Shown: positions 18,768 through 27,377, counted from the first letter of the stretch. The stretch is 64,000 nt of DNA from Aestuariibaculum suncheonense (GCF_014596935.1 NZ_JACVXC010000007.1:62001-126000); one strand, 5' to 3'. Notes: generated from the sequence alone by a model not told the origin. Made by a program: numbers and translations.

Positions 18768-20783
18768 ATGAAACACATCAAACCAACATTACTTATTTTG
18801 TTACTTCTAGGGATTTTTATCTACCCCTATTTAGATAATTTGTCTAGAGCTAAGATAAATAACCCCGAATGGGATTTTTCTCAAAAGAAATTCTTAAAAA
18901 AAGAGCCGGATCCTAACTGGGAGTATCTTAAAGATCGGTTGACCTCTGGTGATGGAAACGGACGCTTTATAAATAGATATAAAACGCCTATTTTATTTGA
19001 GCTATTTGAGGCTTCAAAAGAAGATAGCTTAGCTGTAAATAACACCATAAAGGAGCTAAGAGACTTGCTGCCTCATAAAACTATTGATTATTTTAATAAT
19101 TATATAGGAATGTCATCTCAAGAAGTGATAAAGTCAGGTATTTATCATAATCCTGAGCAAGGCTATAAATACAAAGGAAATTTTAAGATTCTTGATTTAA
19201 CAATGGGAGTCATAAAAATGTATTTTGACGGTTATGATACGACGCTTCCAAAATCTTTATTACATAGAACGAGTAGAACAGATTTAGGTTTAGGTAATTA
19301 TATTTCCAGAACGTATAAAAACAAATCTTACAGTAACTATTTTGATGTTAATTACATATATTTTTCATTAAGCAACGCTGTTCCTTATCTAAATAAGGAA
19401 GCGTGTGTAAAATATGAAATGCTTCGAAGTTTATGTGATATAAAAAATAATCCACAGGCAAATACATCTAACGTCCCAAGCGCGGTATTTAATTTCAAGG
19501 AGTATTATCCTCAATCTTATGTTTTTACATATCAAGATGAATTTTTACTGAAAAAACTATATTCACCAGACTTCGACCAACAGTTTGAAGATTATATATA
19601 TAGTCATTACAACTGGAGATATGCTATGCATTATTTAAGCTCAGACGAACTAAAAACTGTATCAGCAATGGTTCTTGCGCTATTGGTTTTATGTTTAGTG
19701 GTCTGTTCAAAAGATTTCTTCATTAATCCTTATTTTAAATTAAGTTATCTTAATTATTTAGTACCTGCTTTAATTGTTTTTTCAAGCATTGTTGGATTGA
19801 ATGGTTTATACAATCATTTATCAAATCTTGATTTATTGATATATTCAACTTGGTCTCACTTTTTTATGTTGTTGGTATTTATGGTAATAACCCCAGGTTT
19901 GGTTGTTTCTTTTTTTATTTGGGGTTTGGAAAAAATATTTATTAAAAATGATAGGTCGTTTTATACCAAATTATTTTTAAAATCGGGTTTACTGTTTCTT
20001 GCTATTATCATTCCGTTTTCTATTTATTCTTATGTTTTATCAAAGTATATTGTTTATGAAGGTGTTGCTACTATGTCTATAATTAATCCTGTGTTTGCTA
20101 TAGCTTTAGTGGTAGCTATCGCAAGAGGTGTTTTATTGTATTTAAAGAGTTATTCCGATAATATTATTAAACAAAAAGATTTGGAATTAAGTGAGCTTAA
20201 GGCATTAAACACCAAAGCCGAATTAAAATCGTTACAATCGCAAATTAACCCACATTTTTTATATAATGCGTTAAACTCTATTGCCGAGTTATCCCATACC
20301 GATGCTAATAAAACGGAACGAATGGCATTATCGCTTTCCGATTTATTTCGTTATTCTATAAACCGACAAGGGAAACAAATGAGTACGGTAAAAGACGAGG
20401 TTGAAATGGTACAAACCTATCTCGAAATTGAACAAATTCGGTTTGGAGAGCGTCTCGAGTTCACCATTGAAATAGATGAAACCTTAATAAACGAACCGCT
20501 TCCCATGTTTTTGTTACAACCGTTGGTTGAAAATGCTGTAAAGCATGGTATTTCAAAACTGGAAACCAAAGGCATTATTAAGTTGGTGATACATAAAACC
20601 GAAAAAGGATTGGTTATTTCGGTTTACGATAACGGTCCTAAATTTCCAGAAGGCTTAGTGAGCGGTCATGGTTTGCAATCGGTGTTCGATTTGTTGCGTT
20701 TAAGTTATAAATCGCATGCTAAACTAAATTGGGTAAACAAGCCCGAGAAGAAAATTGAAATAGTTATTGATTATTATTTATAA
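18768..20783 (+). CDS. LytS-type sensor histidine kinase
   Basis: A 671-residue sensor kinase. One N-terminal membrane segment (about 5-23) is followed by an extracytoplasmic domain of about 270 residues with no recognised family, then about five membrane helices (roughly 295-460). The cytoplasmic part has the His_kinase (LytS/YehU) signature SQINPHFLYNALNSI with phospho-acceptor His496, and the ATPase motifs QPLVENAVKHG and SGHGLQSV. It probably phosphorylates the LytTR regulator that starts 6 bases downstream. The signal is unknown; the large sensor domain suggests an envelope or extracellular cue. Confidence 0.9.
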   Translation: MKHIKPTLLILLLLGIFIYPYLDNLSRAKINNPEWDFSQKKFLKKEPDPNWEYLKDRLTSGDGNGRFINRYKTPILFELFEASKEDSLAVNNTIKELRDLLPHKTIDYFNNYIGMSSQEVIKSGIYHNPEQGYKYKGNFKILDLTMGVIKMYFDGYDTTLPKSLLHRTSRTDLGLGNYISRTYKNKSYSNYFDVNYIYFSLSNAVPYLNKEACVKYEMLRSLCDIKNNPQANTSNVPSAVFNFKEYYPQSYVFTYQDEFLLKKLYSPDFDQQFEDYIYSHYNWRYAMHYLSSDELKTVSAMVLALLVLCLVVCSKDFFINPYFKLSYLNYLVPALIVFSSIVGLNGLYNHLSNLDLLIYSTWSHFFMLLVFMVITPGLVVSFFIWGLEKIFIKNDRSFYTKLFLKSGLLFLAIIIPFSIYSYVLSKYIVYEGVATMSIINPVFAIALVVAIARGVLLYLKSYSDNIIKQKDLELSELKALNTKAELKSLQSQINPHFLYNALNSIAELSHTDANKTERMALSLSDLFRYSINRQGKQMSTVKDEVEMVQTYLEIEQIRFGERLEFTIEIDETLINEPLPMFLLQPLVENAVKHGISKLETKGIIKLVIHKTEKGLVISVYDNGPKFPEGLVSGHGLQSVFDLLRLSYKSHAKLNWVNKPEKKIEIVIDYYL

Positions 20784-20789
20784 GGCGTC

Positions 20790-21548
20790 ATGAATTCACA
20801 ATATACCACCATAATTGTTGACGACGAACAGTCGGCTCGCGATCGTTTAGAGCGTTTGTTAGGGTTATTTCCTGAAACGTTTCAAATTATAGGTATTGCC
20901 AAAAACGGAAATGAAGCTAAAGAGCTAATAAATACACTAACCCCGGATCTTATTTTTTTAGATGTTGAAATGCCTGGTCTCAACGGTTTCGAAGTATTAC
21001 AGGCTTTAGAGGTTATTCCAATAGTTATATTTTGTACAGCCTACGATCAATATTCTTTACAAGCCTTCGAAACAAATAGTTTGGATTATTTGGTAAAGCC
21101 TGTGCGTCAGGAACGCTTAGAAACAACCATTAAAAAACTTAAATTATTCGATAGAAGTTCTAATGAAAATATTTTAAATACACTCCGAAAACTAACAGCG
21201 TTGAAAAGTGATACTAAAATGACTTCTATAACCATAAAAAAGGGTGATAAAATTGTTTTTATCAAGTTAGAAGAAGTTTTGTATTTCGAAGCAAATGAAA
21301 AATATGTTATGGTACATACCAATATCGAAAAGCATTTAAGCGAACAATCGTTATTAAAATTAGAACAAAAATTGCCAGAAGAATTTTTAAGAGTGCATCG
21401 AGGTATTATTATAAATACAAATCATGTGAAGGAAGTTCAAAAGTATTTTAGTAACAGGTTTATAATTACGCTAAATACTTCTCCAAAAACAGCCATTACA
21501 ACTGGTAGGACTTATAGTGATGTAATTAAGCATTGGATGAATATTTAG
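20790..21548 (+). CDS. LytTR-family response regulator
   Basis: A 252-residue regulator with an N-terminal receiver domain (DDE at 11-13, phospho-acceptor Asp58 in LIFLDVEMPG, Lys in DYLVKPV) and a C-terminal LytTR DNA-binding domain (about 150-250, VLYFEANEKYVMVHT, FLRVHRGIIIN). It is the obvious partner of the histidine kinase just upstream. Target genes cannot be named; the macroglobulin/plug gene upstream is a candidate by proximity only. Confidence 0.93.
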   Translation: MNSQYTTIIVDDEQSARDRLERLLGLFPETFQIIGIAKNGNEAKELINTLTPDLIFLDVEMPGLNGFEVLQALEVIPIVIFCTAYDQYSLQAFETNSLDYLVKPVRQERLETTIKKLKLFDRSSNENILNTLRKLTALKSDTKMTSITIKKGDKIVFIKLEEVLYFEANEKYVMVHTNIEKHLSEQSLLKLEQKLPEEFLRVHRGIIINTNHVKEVQKYFSNRFIITLNTSPKTAITTGRTYSDVIKHWMNI

Positions 21549-21595
21549 GGAGCCATCATAGTTTCGTAAAGTAATAAATCTACAGAATAATAAAT

Positions 21596-21618
21596 AAAAA
21601 AGCCTGAAAGTTCAGGCT
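21596..21618 (-). terminator. Terminator for the small minus-strand gene at 21643
   Basis: The stem AGCCTGAA/TTCAGGCT (21601-21608 with 21611-21618) is followed by a T-run when read on the minus strand (21596-21600). It lies just past the 43-residue ORF and shows the minus strand is transcribed here. Confidence 0.7.
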
Positions 21619-21642
21619 CATTAGATGTTTCTCTGGGTATGT

Positions 21643-21774
21643 TTAAGAAAAAAGTTTGTTCAATAAACCTTTCTTTTTGGCACGTAAACCATTTTTGGTG
21701 CGGTACTTTCTAAATTCAATAAGTTGCTTATCTAATTTTTTTTCTAAATTTTCTAAAGACATGGATTTTTTCAT
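21643..21774 (-). CDS. Small basic hypothetical protein (43 aa)
   Basis: A 43-residue ORF starting MKKSMSLENLEKKLDKQL and ending KKKGLLNKLFS. It is rich in Lys and Leu and is probably one amphipathic helix plus a basic tail. I do not recognise the family. The ATG at 21774 is preferred over an upstream extension, which would add an unrelated hydrophobic N-terminus. A minus-strand terminator follows directly, which supports a real short transcript. It is convergent with the LytTR gene. Confidence 0.5.
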   Translation of the reverse strand: MKKSMSLENLEKKLDKQLIEFRKYRTKNGLRAKKKGLLNKLFS

Positions 21775-21878
21775 GGTAGTAGATTTGGTGTAACATTCTG
21801 TAAATGTAAATATATTAGATAAATAGAGAAAAATTAACAAAATAAGTAAAAATATAAGAGTTTTTATGTTAAAAAACC

Positions 21879-21910
21879 TTTGGAAGTGAAGTTCGGGCTC
21901 GCTATATTTG
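21879..21910 (+). promoter_or_regulatory. Promoter of the tandem Roadblock operon
   Basis: TTTG (21879-21882), a 20-base spacer and TATATTTG (21903-21910) match both Bacteroidota promoter boxes. The expected transcript start is about 23 bases before the ATG at 21940. This is the cleanest promoter in the window. Confidence 0.75.
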
Positions 21911-21939
21911 GTTACCCCTAATCTTAAAACCTATAACCT

Positions 21940-22278
21940 ATGCCTAAACCAATAGATTTAGATGCGTTAATAGAAGACATTGACGTAGAATGTGGATTTA
22001 TCTTCGATTCAGAAGGTGTTTTAGAGGAATCCATGTACTTAGATTTAGCCGAAAATTTTGCAGCCATGTCAAGCATGATTACCACGATGTGCAGGGAGAT
22101 TGCAGAAGACTTTGAACTGGGCGAACTTGACGATATTATTCTCAATACCAAGTCGGGATTATTTGTTGTTAAAAAAGTAGAGGAAGACAGGTATTTGGGT
22201 GTAGTTACATACGATTCTAGTAAACTAGCCCTTATTCACAGAAGATTACAACACTTATTTAAAGAAACCGAGGTGTAA
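21940..22278 (+). CDS. Roadblock/LC7-like protein 1
   Basis: A 112-residue acidic protein whose pattern fits the Roadblock/LC7 fold: strand GFIFDSEGVLEE, long helix (LDLAENFAAMSSMITTMCREIAEDF), strands DIILNTKSGLFVVKKV and YLGVVTYDS, then helix LALIHRRLQHLF. Such proteins (MglB and others) form dimers that bind or activate Ras-like small GTPases, often in polarity or motility. No GTPase gene is adjacent. It is co-transcribed with a second Roadblock-like gene 52 bases downstream. Fold assignment is by pattern recognition, not alignment. Confidence 0.65.
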   Translation: MPKPIDLDALIEDIDVECGFIFDSEGVLEESMYLDLAENFAAMSSMITTMCREIAEDFELGELDDIILNTKSGLFVVKKVEEDRYLGVVTYDSSKLALIHRRLQHLFKETEV

Positions 22279-22330
22279 AAACCTCACCTAATAAAACCCA
22301 AAATAATTATAAACTTAACCATTAAAAATT

Positions 22331-22705
22331 ATGTCAGATTTTTTAAACACTTTCGTGAATGATTTAAAAAGTAATTTAAACGGATTCGTTGCTGTTGCTG
22401 TAACAGAAGTAAAAACAGGAATGTCTTATATTTCTAATACACTAGACCCAAGTTTCGATCCGGAATTAGCATCAGCTTATAATCTGGAAGTTGTAAAAGC
22501 AAAACTAAATGCCATTCGAGCTTTAAAGTTAAATGAAACCATTGATGATATTCTAATCACCTTAAAATCTCAGATTCATATCATTAATTTATCGAATAAC
22601 GGCGAGTACTTCGTGTATTTAGCGGTAGATTCTAGCAAAGCAAACTTAGGTATGGCAAGAGCTACGTTAAGGAAATATACTGCCGATATTGAAGCTAAAC
22701 TATAG
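22331..22705 (+). CDS. Roadblock/LC7-like protein 2
   Basis: A 124-residue protein with the same predicted layout as its neighbour: strand FVAVAVTEVKTGMSYIS, helix (LEVVKAKLNAIRAL), strands DILITLKSQIHIINL and EYFVYLAVDSS, and a final helix (LGMARATLRKYTADIE). It probably pairs with itself or with Roadblock-like protein 1. It lacks the acidic leader of the first protein and has a longer first loop. A hairpin terminator follows 24 bases after the stop. Confidence 0.6.
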   Translation: MSDFLNTFVNDLKSNLNGFVAVAVTEVKTGMSYISNTLDPSFDPELASAYNLEVVKAKLNAIRALKLNETIDDILITLKSQIHIINLSNNGEYFVYLAVDSSKANLGMARATLRKYTADIEAKL

Positions 22706-22729
22706 AAAATTAGTATCTTTGCACCAAAC

Positions 22730-22760
22730 AAAGCTGTATTATATACAGCTTTATTTGTTT
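22730..22760 (+). terminator. Terminator after the tandem Roadblock genes
   Basis: The 9-bp stem AAAGCTGTA/TACAGCTTT (22730-22738 with 22744-22752) with a 5-base loop is followed by a T-rich tail (ATTTGTTTTT). Confidence 0.75.
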
Positions 22761-22784
22761 TTAGAATATTAATTTTTGAAGTAT

Positions 22785-23780
22785 ATGCCCAAAATTGGCG
22801 ATATAGTTTTACCGGAATTTCCATTGCTTTTAGCACCAATGGAAGATGTGAGTGATCCACCGTTTCGAGCTTTGTGTAAAGAGCAGGGAGCCGATGTGGT
22901 ATACACGGAGTTTGTGTCGAGTGAAGGTTTAATTCGTAATGCTGCCAAAAGCGTGATGAAGCTGGATATCTATGAAAAAGAGCGTCCTGTGGGAATTCAG
23001 ATTTTTGGGGCGAATATGGACAGTATGCTCCAAACCATTGATATTGTTGCCGAATCGAAACCCGATTTTATTGATATTAATTTTGGTTGTCCGGTTAAAA
23101 AGGTAGTCAGTAAAGGCGCTGGAGCAGGGATCTTAAAAGATGTTTGCCTCATGGAACAGCTTACTGCCGAAATGGTAAAACGTACCAGTATTCCTATTAC
23201 GGTAAAAACCCGCTTAGGTTGGGATCATGAGTCTATTCGTATTGTAGAGGTTGCTGAAAGGTTGCAGGATGTAGGTTGTCAGGCGATTGCGATTCACGGA
23301 CGCACAAGAGCCCAAATGTATAAAGGTCATGCCGACTGGAAACCTATTGCACAAGTTAAGAATAACCCGAGAATGCACATTCCAGTTTTTGGAAATGGTG
23401 ATGTTGATACACCGGAAAAAGCAGTAGAAATGCGTGATAGTTACGGACTCGATGGTGCCATGATTGGTCGTGCTAGTATTGGTAACCCTTGGTTTTTTAA
23501 ACAGGTAAAACACTTTTTTAAAACCGGAGAGCATTTAGCGCCAATCTCTATTGAAGAACGTGTGGAAGCGGCTCGTAGACATCTGCAAATGTCTATTGAG
23601 TGGAAAGGCGAAACCTTAGGCGTTTTTGAAACCCGTCGTCATTATACCAACTATTTTAAAGGGATTCCACATTTTAAAGATTACCGAACTAAAATGGTTA
23701 CCAGCGACGACCCAAAAGATGTTTTTGCTGCCTTCGATGAGGTTTTAGAACACTTCGCCAATTACCAGTTTACAACTTAA
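22785..23780 (+). CDS. dusB: tRNA-dihydrouridine synthase
   Basis: A 331-residue FMN-dependent enzyme that reduces uridine in the tRNA D-loop. The TIM-barrel start LLLAPMEDVSDPPFR, catalytic Cys102 in NFGCPVKKV, HGRTRAQMYKG and the FMN-phosphate loop GAMIGRASIGNPW are present, and the C-terminal helical domain is complete. I use the ATG at 22785; a TTG 9 bases upstream is in frame but less likely. The gene stands alone after the Roadblock terminator. Confidence 0.94.
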   Translation: MPKIGDIVLPEFPLLLAPMEDVSDPPFRALCKEQGADVVYTEFVSSEGLIRNAAKSVMKLDIYEKERPVGIQIFGANMDSMLQTIDIVAESKPDFIDINFGCPVKKVVSKGAGAGILKDVCLMEQLTAEMVKRTSIPITVKTRLGWDHESIRIVEVAERLQDVGCQAIAIHGRTRAQMYKGHADWKPIAQVKNNPRMHIPVFGNGDVDTPEKAVEMRDSYGLDGAMIGRASIGNPWFFKQVKHFFKTGEHLAPISIEERVEAARRHLQMSIEWKGETLGVFETRRHYTNYFKGIPHFKDYRTKMVTSDDPKDVFAAFDEVLEHFANYQFTT

Positions 23781-23821
23781 TTTTCATGGCAAATGGCAAG
23801 CCACCGCGCTATACGCTGTAG

Positions 23822-23854
23822 TTTTGTAAAATCATAGATTTTAATTTTACAAAA
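23822..23854. repeat. Inverted repeat downstream of dusB
   Basis: A perfect 11-bp inverted repeat, TTTTGTAAAAT / ATTTTACAAAA (23822-23832 and 23844-23854), surrounds an 11-base loop. It sits in the 256-base gap between the convergent dusB and phosphodiesterase-like genes and may serve as a terminator. The rest of the gap looks like non-coding repeat material; no gene is seen. Confidence 0.55.
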
Positions 23855-24036
23855 GCTGCCGCTGCTATCGCTTTTGCGAACTCTGAGTTATTCCAACGAA
23901 AGGAAGAACTTCTTTTTTAGCTATAAATTCACCAATAAAAGCGTTACAGAAAATATTCGTGTATTCGTGGCTACATTTTCCAAGATTATCCGACGATAGG
24001 AGGCATCACATACTCAAGAACTAACGGTTTTACCTT

Positions 24037-25104
24037 TTAAAACTTTAAAGCAAATTCAGTTAGTACCGCTTTATGATCGGTAGGCCAGACGTTTAAGGGT
24101 TCTAAAAAGACGTCCTCAGTAACTTCTAGAACACGTTGGTTTCTGGATACATCACCTTGAGGTCCTAGAATTTTAGCGTTCATAAGTTGTAATCTTTCAT
24201 CTGGATAGTAAAAAATAAAATCAATACGATCTCTATCATCAGCTTCAGGACTCCATGCTAATTTATTAATAGGCACTAAAGGATTATCAGCAGGGTAAGT
24301 AAACCCTGGATGTGTTAGCGGATTAGGGAACACTTCGCGATAAGCATCTTTAAAGCCGCGATTTTCTAATTCCGAAGTGTTTCTCCAATTGATGACTACG
24401 CCGTTATGGTCGTATAGGTTTTTATTGGCTTCAATCCAATCTAAATGTGAGGGTTCGTTATTGTCGCCACCATAAATCACTAAGCGGTCTTGCTTAATTT
24501 CGTTTTCCGCGTCAGCGATAAATACATCAATAGCATCATCTCGCATGGATTCTAAATTGTTTTTTTGAATCTGCTCAACATCAGTTACAATACTGTCTAA
24601 CTTGTTCCAGGTCGATCCGTCGTAACCACGAGGCAAATACAACGCGCAGTTTAAATAATCTAAATGCCCGCTATAGAAAGCTATTTCAACATCAAGAACA
24701 TCTATAATGGCTTTAGTAATAGAGCCATGATCGTTTTTAACTGGGTATAAGGCGGTTTGTTCTATAATCGGGTATTTAGACAGTAGTCCGGTATCCTGAC
24801 TGGGTTGTGCGTAATAAGTGTGACCTTTTTCTTTTAAAGCCTCAACAATATGTTTACTAAAATCGACACCGTTATAGTTTCTGACTTCACTAAAGGCTAT
24901 TAAATCGGCATCGGTTCTTATAATTTCATCAACAACAGCATTAAATCCGTTTGGGACTACAGTGCCTTCCTGCCAGATATTAAATTGTAACACGTTAAGT
25001 TTTATAATCTTTTCGTTTTTACAATTGATAAAAGCAAAAGAGCAGGATATAAAACCTATAAAAAGCGATAACTTTTTAAGGTGTTTAATTGTTCGTTTTA
25101 ACAT
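24037..25104 (-). CDS. Secreted endonuclease/exonuclease/phosphatase-family protein
   Basis: A 355-residue protein with an N-terminal export signal (hydrophobic stretch about 14-26 ending in a Cys, possibly a weak lipobox). The EEP fold motifs are visible: LNVLQFNIWQEG, FSEVRNY with the catalytic Glu, GGDNNEPSHLDW, and the C-terminal TDHKAVLTEF with Asp-His. Members cleave phosphodiesters or remove phosphates (nucleases, sphingomyelinases, inositol phosphatases). The substrate is not predictable. It is the last gene of the rbfA-permease run (11-base gap). Confidence 0.82.
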   Translation of the reverse strand: MLKRTIKHLKKLSLFIGFISCSFAFINCKNEKIIKLNVLQFNIWQEGTVVPNGFNAVVDEIIRTDADLIAFSEVRNYNGVDFSKHIVEALKEKGHTYYAQPSQDTGLLSKYPIIEQTALYPVKNDHGSITKAIIDVLDVEIAFYSGHLDYLNCALYLPRGYDGSTWNKLDSIVTDVEQIQKNNLESMRDDAIDVFIADAENEIKQDRLVIYGGDNNEPSHLDWIEANKNLYDHNGVVINWRNTSELENRGFKDAYREVFPNPLTHPGFTYPADNPLVPINKLAWSPEADDRDRIDFIFYYPDERLQLMNAKILGPQGDVSRNQRVLEVTEDVFLEPLNVWPTDHKAVLTEFALKF

Positions 25105-25115
25105 TATTTAATGGT

Positions 25116-26321
25116 TTAGTTGGTTTTTACTAAAGATTCTGTAATGCGTACCGACGCAATTTTTGAAGCGATAATACCTAACACCGAAATGGTTAAAAAG
25201 GCAATAAAAAAGTTCTCCCATTTTATGGCAACCGGGTAGGGTAGCGATGGCGTAATCATGAGTAAGGCGTATCTTTGCTGAAGTATCACAACAATAAGAC
25301 TAATGATAAGACCTAAAAGGCCACCGATAATACTCATTAAACTGCCTTGATAAAAGAAAATACGTCGAATGTCTTTTACGGTGGCTCCTATATTAAATAA
25401 GGTGTTCAGACTTTGCTTTTTATCCAGCATCATCATAATTAATGAGCCTACAATATTGAAAAATGCAATGATTAAAACCAGCGTAAAAATAAGATACACC
25501 GCAAGGTTTTCGGTATTCAGCATTTTATAAAGGGCGTCGTTTAGCTGCTCGCGGTTTTTTATGATGACTTTATCTCCTAAAATGGTTGCGATTTCAGCTT
25601 TTGTTGTTTCAATATCAACTCCTGGCTTCAGTTTAAATTCAATCGCTGTGATTTGATTTGGTTTATAGTTTAATAGGTGTTGTGCTAAATCGATAGGTGC
25701 AAAAATGTAATTGTCGTTTAAATCTTCATTTATATAAAAGATACCGACGTTGTTAGTTGTTACCGTATTAAAGGCGTTTTTTGTAGATGTTATTTGCCCT
25801 TTTCCTGGTTTAGGAACATAAATATTCAAAGGTTTAGTGTAGTCTAAAAGGCCTAATGAAAGAGTATTTGAAAGTCCCCAGCCAACAACTATTTCCCTAG
25901 TGTTTTGATCGAGCCAGCTTCCGGTATCTAAAATAGAATCGACTGCAACAATATGTTCAAAATTCTGATCGACACCTTTAATCGTGGCAATGGTGTTTTT
26001 ATTGTTTGAAGAAATGATAACGCGTTCTTCAACAACTTTAGAATAGGAAGCTAATGCCTCAAGGGCATCCAGTTGAGTTTTTTCAGTATTTGAAAGCTCA
26101 AAAGATTTACCATGTGCAGTTTCAGCCTTTAAATCGGGGTCAACCACACTGGAGAACTGAAGGGTGAAATCTTTTAGTCCGGCAAAACCCGAAAGCACAA
26201 TAAATAAAGAAGCAGCGCCTAAAATAACGCCGATAATGGCAATAATAGTTATAAAATTAATAGCATTGTTGCTGCTTTTAGAGCGCAAGTAACGTTTAGC
26301 TATATATAACGGAAAACTCAA
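25116..26321 (-). CDS. LolC/E-type (MacB/FtsX-family) ABC permease
   Basis: A 401-residue permease with one N-terminal membrane helix (about 18-45), a periplasmic domain of about 220 residues, and three C-terminal helices (LIFTLVLIIAFFNIVGSLI, SLMSIIGGLLGLIISLIVV, FFIAFLTISVLGIIASKIA). This matches the LolC/LolE lipoprotein-releasing permeases. Its ATPase partner is not adjacent. The gene begins directly after the rbfA stop with no gap, so it is translated from the same mRNA. Confidence 0.85.
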   Translation of the reverse strand: MSFPLYIAKRYLRSKSSNNAINFITIIAIIGVILGAASLFIVLSGFAGLKDFTLQFSSVVDPDLKAETAHGKSFELSNTEKTQLDALEALASYSKVVEERVIISSNNKNTIATIKGVDQNFEHIVAVDSILDTGSWLDQNTREIVVGWGLSNTLSLGLLDYTKPLNIYVPKPGKGQITSTKNAFNTVTTNNVGIFYINEDLNDNYIFAPIDLAQHLLNYKPNQITAIEFKLKPGVDIETTKAEIATILGDKVIIKNREQLNDALYKMLNTENLAVYLIFTLVLIIAFFNIVGSLIMMMLDKKQSLNTLFNIGATVKDIRRIFFYQGSLMSIIGGLLGLIISLIVVILQQRYALLMITPSLPYPVAIKWENFFIAFLTISVLGIIASKIASVRITESLVKTN

Positions 26322-26726
26322 TTACGATTTTTTTCTTTTGTCTAAAATACTTGGGTCTTTAATAGGGTTGTCCTCACCTTTTAGCGAACGATCAATCTTT
26401 TCTATATATTCTAATGAATCGTCAATAAAAAATTCCAGATTAGGCATGCGTCTTAACTGGTTTTTGGTGCGCTGTGCTAATTCGTGACGAATTAAAGGGG
26501 TATTCGATTTGATACCAATTAATAGTTCTTTGGCTTTGGCATTCGGGAAGATACTTAAATAGACTTTGGCAACACTTAAATCTACCGTTACCTTAACCTT
26601 AGATACCGATATAATTATCCCTTGCATACCACCTTGAGTAGCTGCTCCCTGCAATACTTCAACCAAATCGCGTTGTAAAACCGATCCTATTTTCTTCTGT
26701 CTTTGACTTTCCTCTACGTTGCTCAT
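26322..26726 (-). CDS. rbfA: 30S ribosome-binding factor A
   Basis: A 134-residue RbfA with the KH-like core: RQKKIGSVLQRDLVEVL at the N-terminus, then ISVSKVKVTVDLSVAKVYLSIF and MPNLEFFIDDSLEYIEKI. RbfA helps mature the 16S rRNA 5' end and supports cold adaptation. Length is typical. It heads the run rbfA-permease-EEP protein; in Bacteroidota rbfA next to a LolC/E-like permease gene is a familiar pairing. Confidence 0.95.
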   Translation of the reverse strand: MSNVEESQRQKKIGSVLQRDLVEVLQGAATQGGMQGIIISVSKVKVTVDLSVAKVYLSIFPNAKAKELLIGIKSNTPLIRHELAQRTKNQLRRMPNLEFFIDDSLEYIEKIDRSLKGEDNPIKDPSILDKRKKS

Positions 26727-26800
26727 GTTTATACCTGTTATAGGTGACTCACCAAGTGAGATTTAAATATACCGAGATTTATCTCGAAATTAAAATTTAT

Positions 26801-26841
26801 GGTAACCAAAGTGTTCATTTGTAGAACACAAGTGGTTTACC
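26801..26841. promoter_or_regulatory. Nested inverted repeat between rbfA and mce
   Basis: Outer arms GGTAACCA (26801-26808) and TGGTTTACC (26833-26841) pair with one bulge, and inner arms GTGTTC (26811-26816) and GAACAC (26824-26829) pair perfectly. No T-run follows on either strand, so a regulator site is more likely than a terminator. A second short palindrome, CGAGAT-TT-ATCTCG, lies at 26773-26786. Confidence 0.4.
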
Positions 26842-26873
26842 GTGCAAAAATACAGGATATTTAAAGATTATCT

Positions 26874-26881
26874 TACTTTTG
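26874..26881 (+). promoter_or_regulatory. Candidate -7 box for mce
   Basis: TACTTTTG matches TAnnTTTG and lies about 38 bases before the ATG at 26920. It falls inside the longer possible reading frame, which supports the shorter start. Confidence 0.5.
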
Positions 26882-26919
26882 ATTTACAAATTTTGTATCT
26901 TAATCTAAACTCATATGTA

Positions 26920-27330
26920 ATGAACAAAGTGGAGCATATCGGAATAGCGGTTAAAAGTCTCGAGAATTCTAATGAATTGTTTGCGAAGTTGCTTGGTACG
27001 CCAAGTTATAAAATGGAAGAAGTAGAGAGCGAAGGTGTAAAAACATCATTTTTTAAAGTTGGAGAGAATAAAATTGAACTTTTAGAAGCGACAAAAACCG
27101 ATAGCCCTATAGCAAAATTCATAGAACATAAAGGGGAAGGAGTGCATCACATCGCCTTTGATGTCGAAGATATAGAAAAAGAAATAAAAAGATTAAAGAC
27201 TGAAGGATTCGAAGTTTTGAACGATGTGCCCAAGAAAGGTGCTGATAATAAGTTAGTTGTTTTTCTGCATCCAAAAACGACCAATGGTGTTTTAATAGAA
27301 CTTTGCCAGGAAATCAATTTTAAAGAATAA
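26920..27330 (+). CDS. mce: Methylmalonyl-CoA epimerase
   Basis: A 136-residue VOC-fold enzyme that interconverts (S)- and (R)-methylmalonyl-CoA in propionate or odd-chain metabolism. Metal ligands of the glyoxalase/epimerase fold are visible in KVEHIGIAV (His6), EGVHHIAFDV and GVLIELCQE. I place the start at the ATG in MNKVEHIG; an upstream extension of 26 residues has no family similarity and contains a promoter box. Length fits the family. Confidence 0.92.
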   Translation: MNKVEHIGIAVKSLENSNELFAKLLGTPSYKMEEVESEGVKTSFFKVGENKIELLEATKTDSPIAKFIEHKGEGVHHIAFDVEDIEKEIKRLKTEGFEVLNDVPKKGADNKLVVFLHPKTTNGVLIELCQEINFKE

Positions 27331-27377
27331 TTTTCTTGTGGGGTTATAAAAATAGTCTTAAATTCGCAGCCGATTTC

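Noticed and set aside
22714-22721. TATCTTTG promoter-like box with TTG 22 bases upstream before dusB
   Set aside because: The Roadblock terminator hairpin (22730-22760) would lie at the very start of its transcript, so it is unlikely to drive dusB as drawn; I kept only the terminator.
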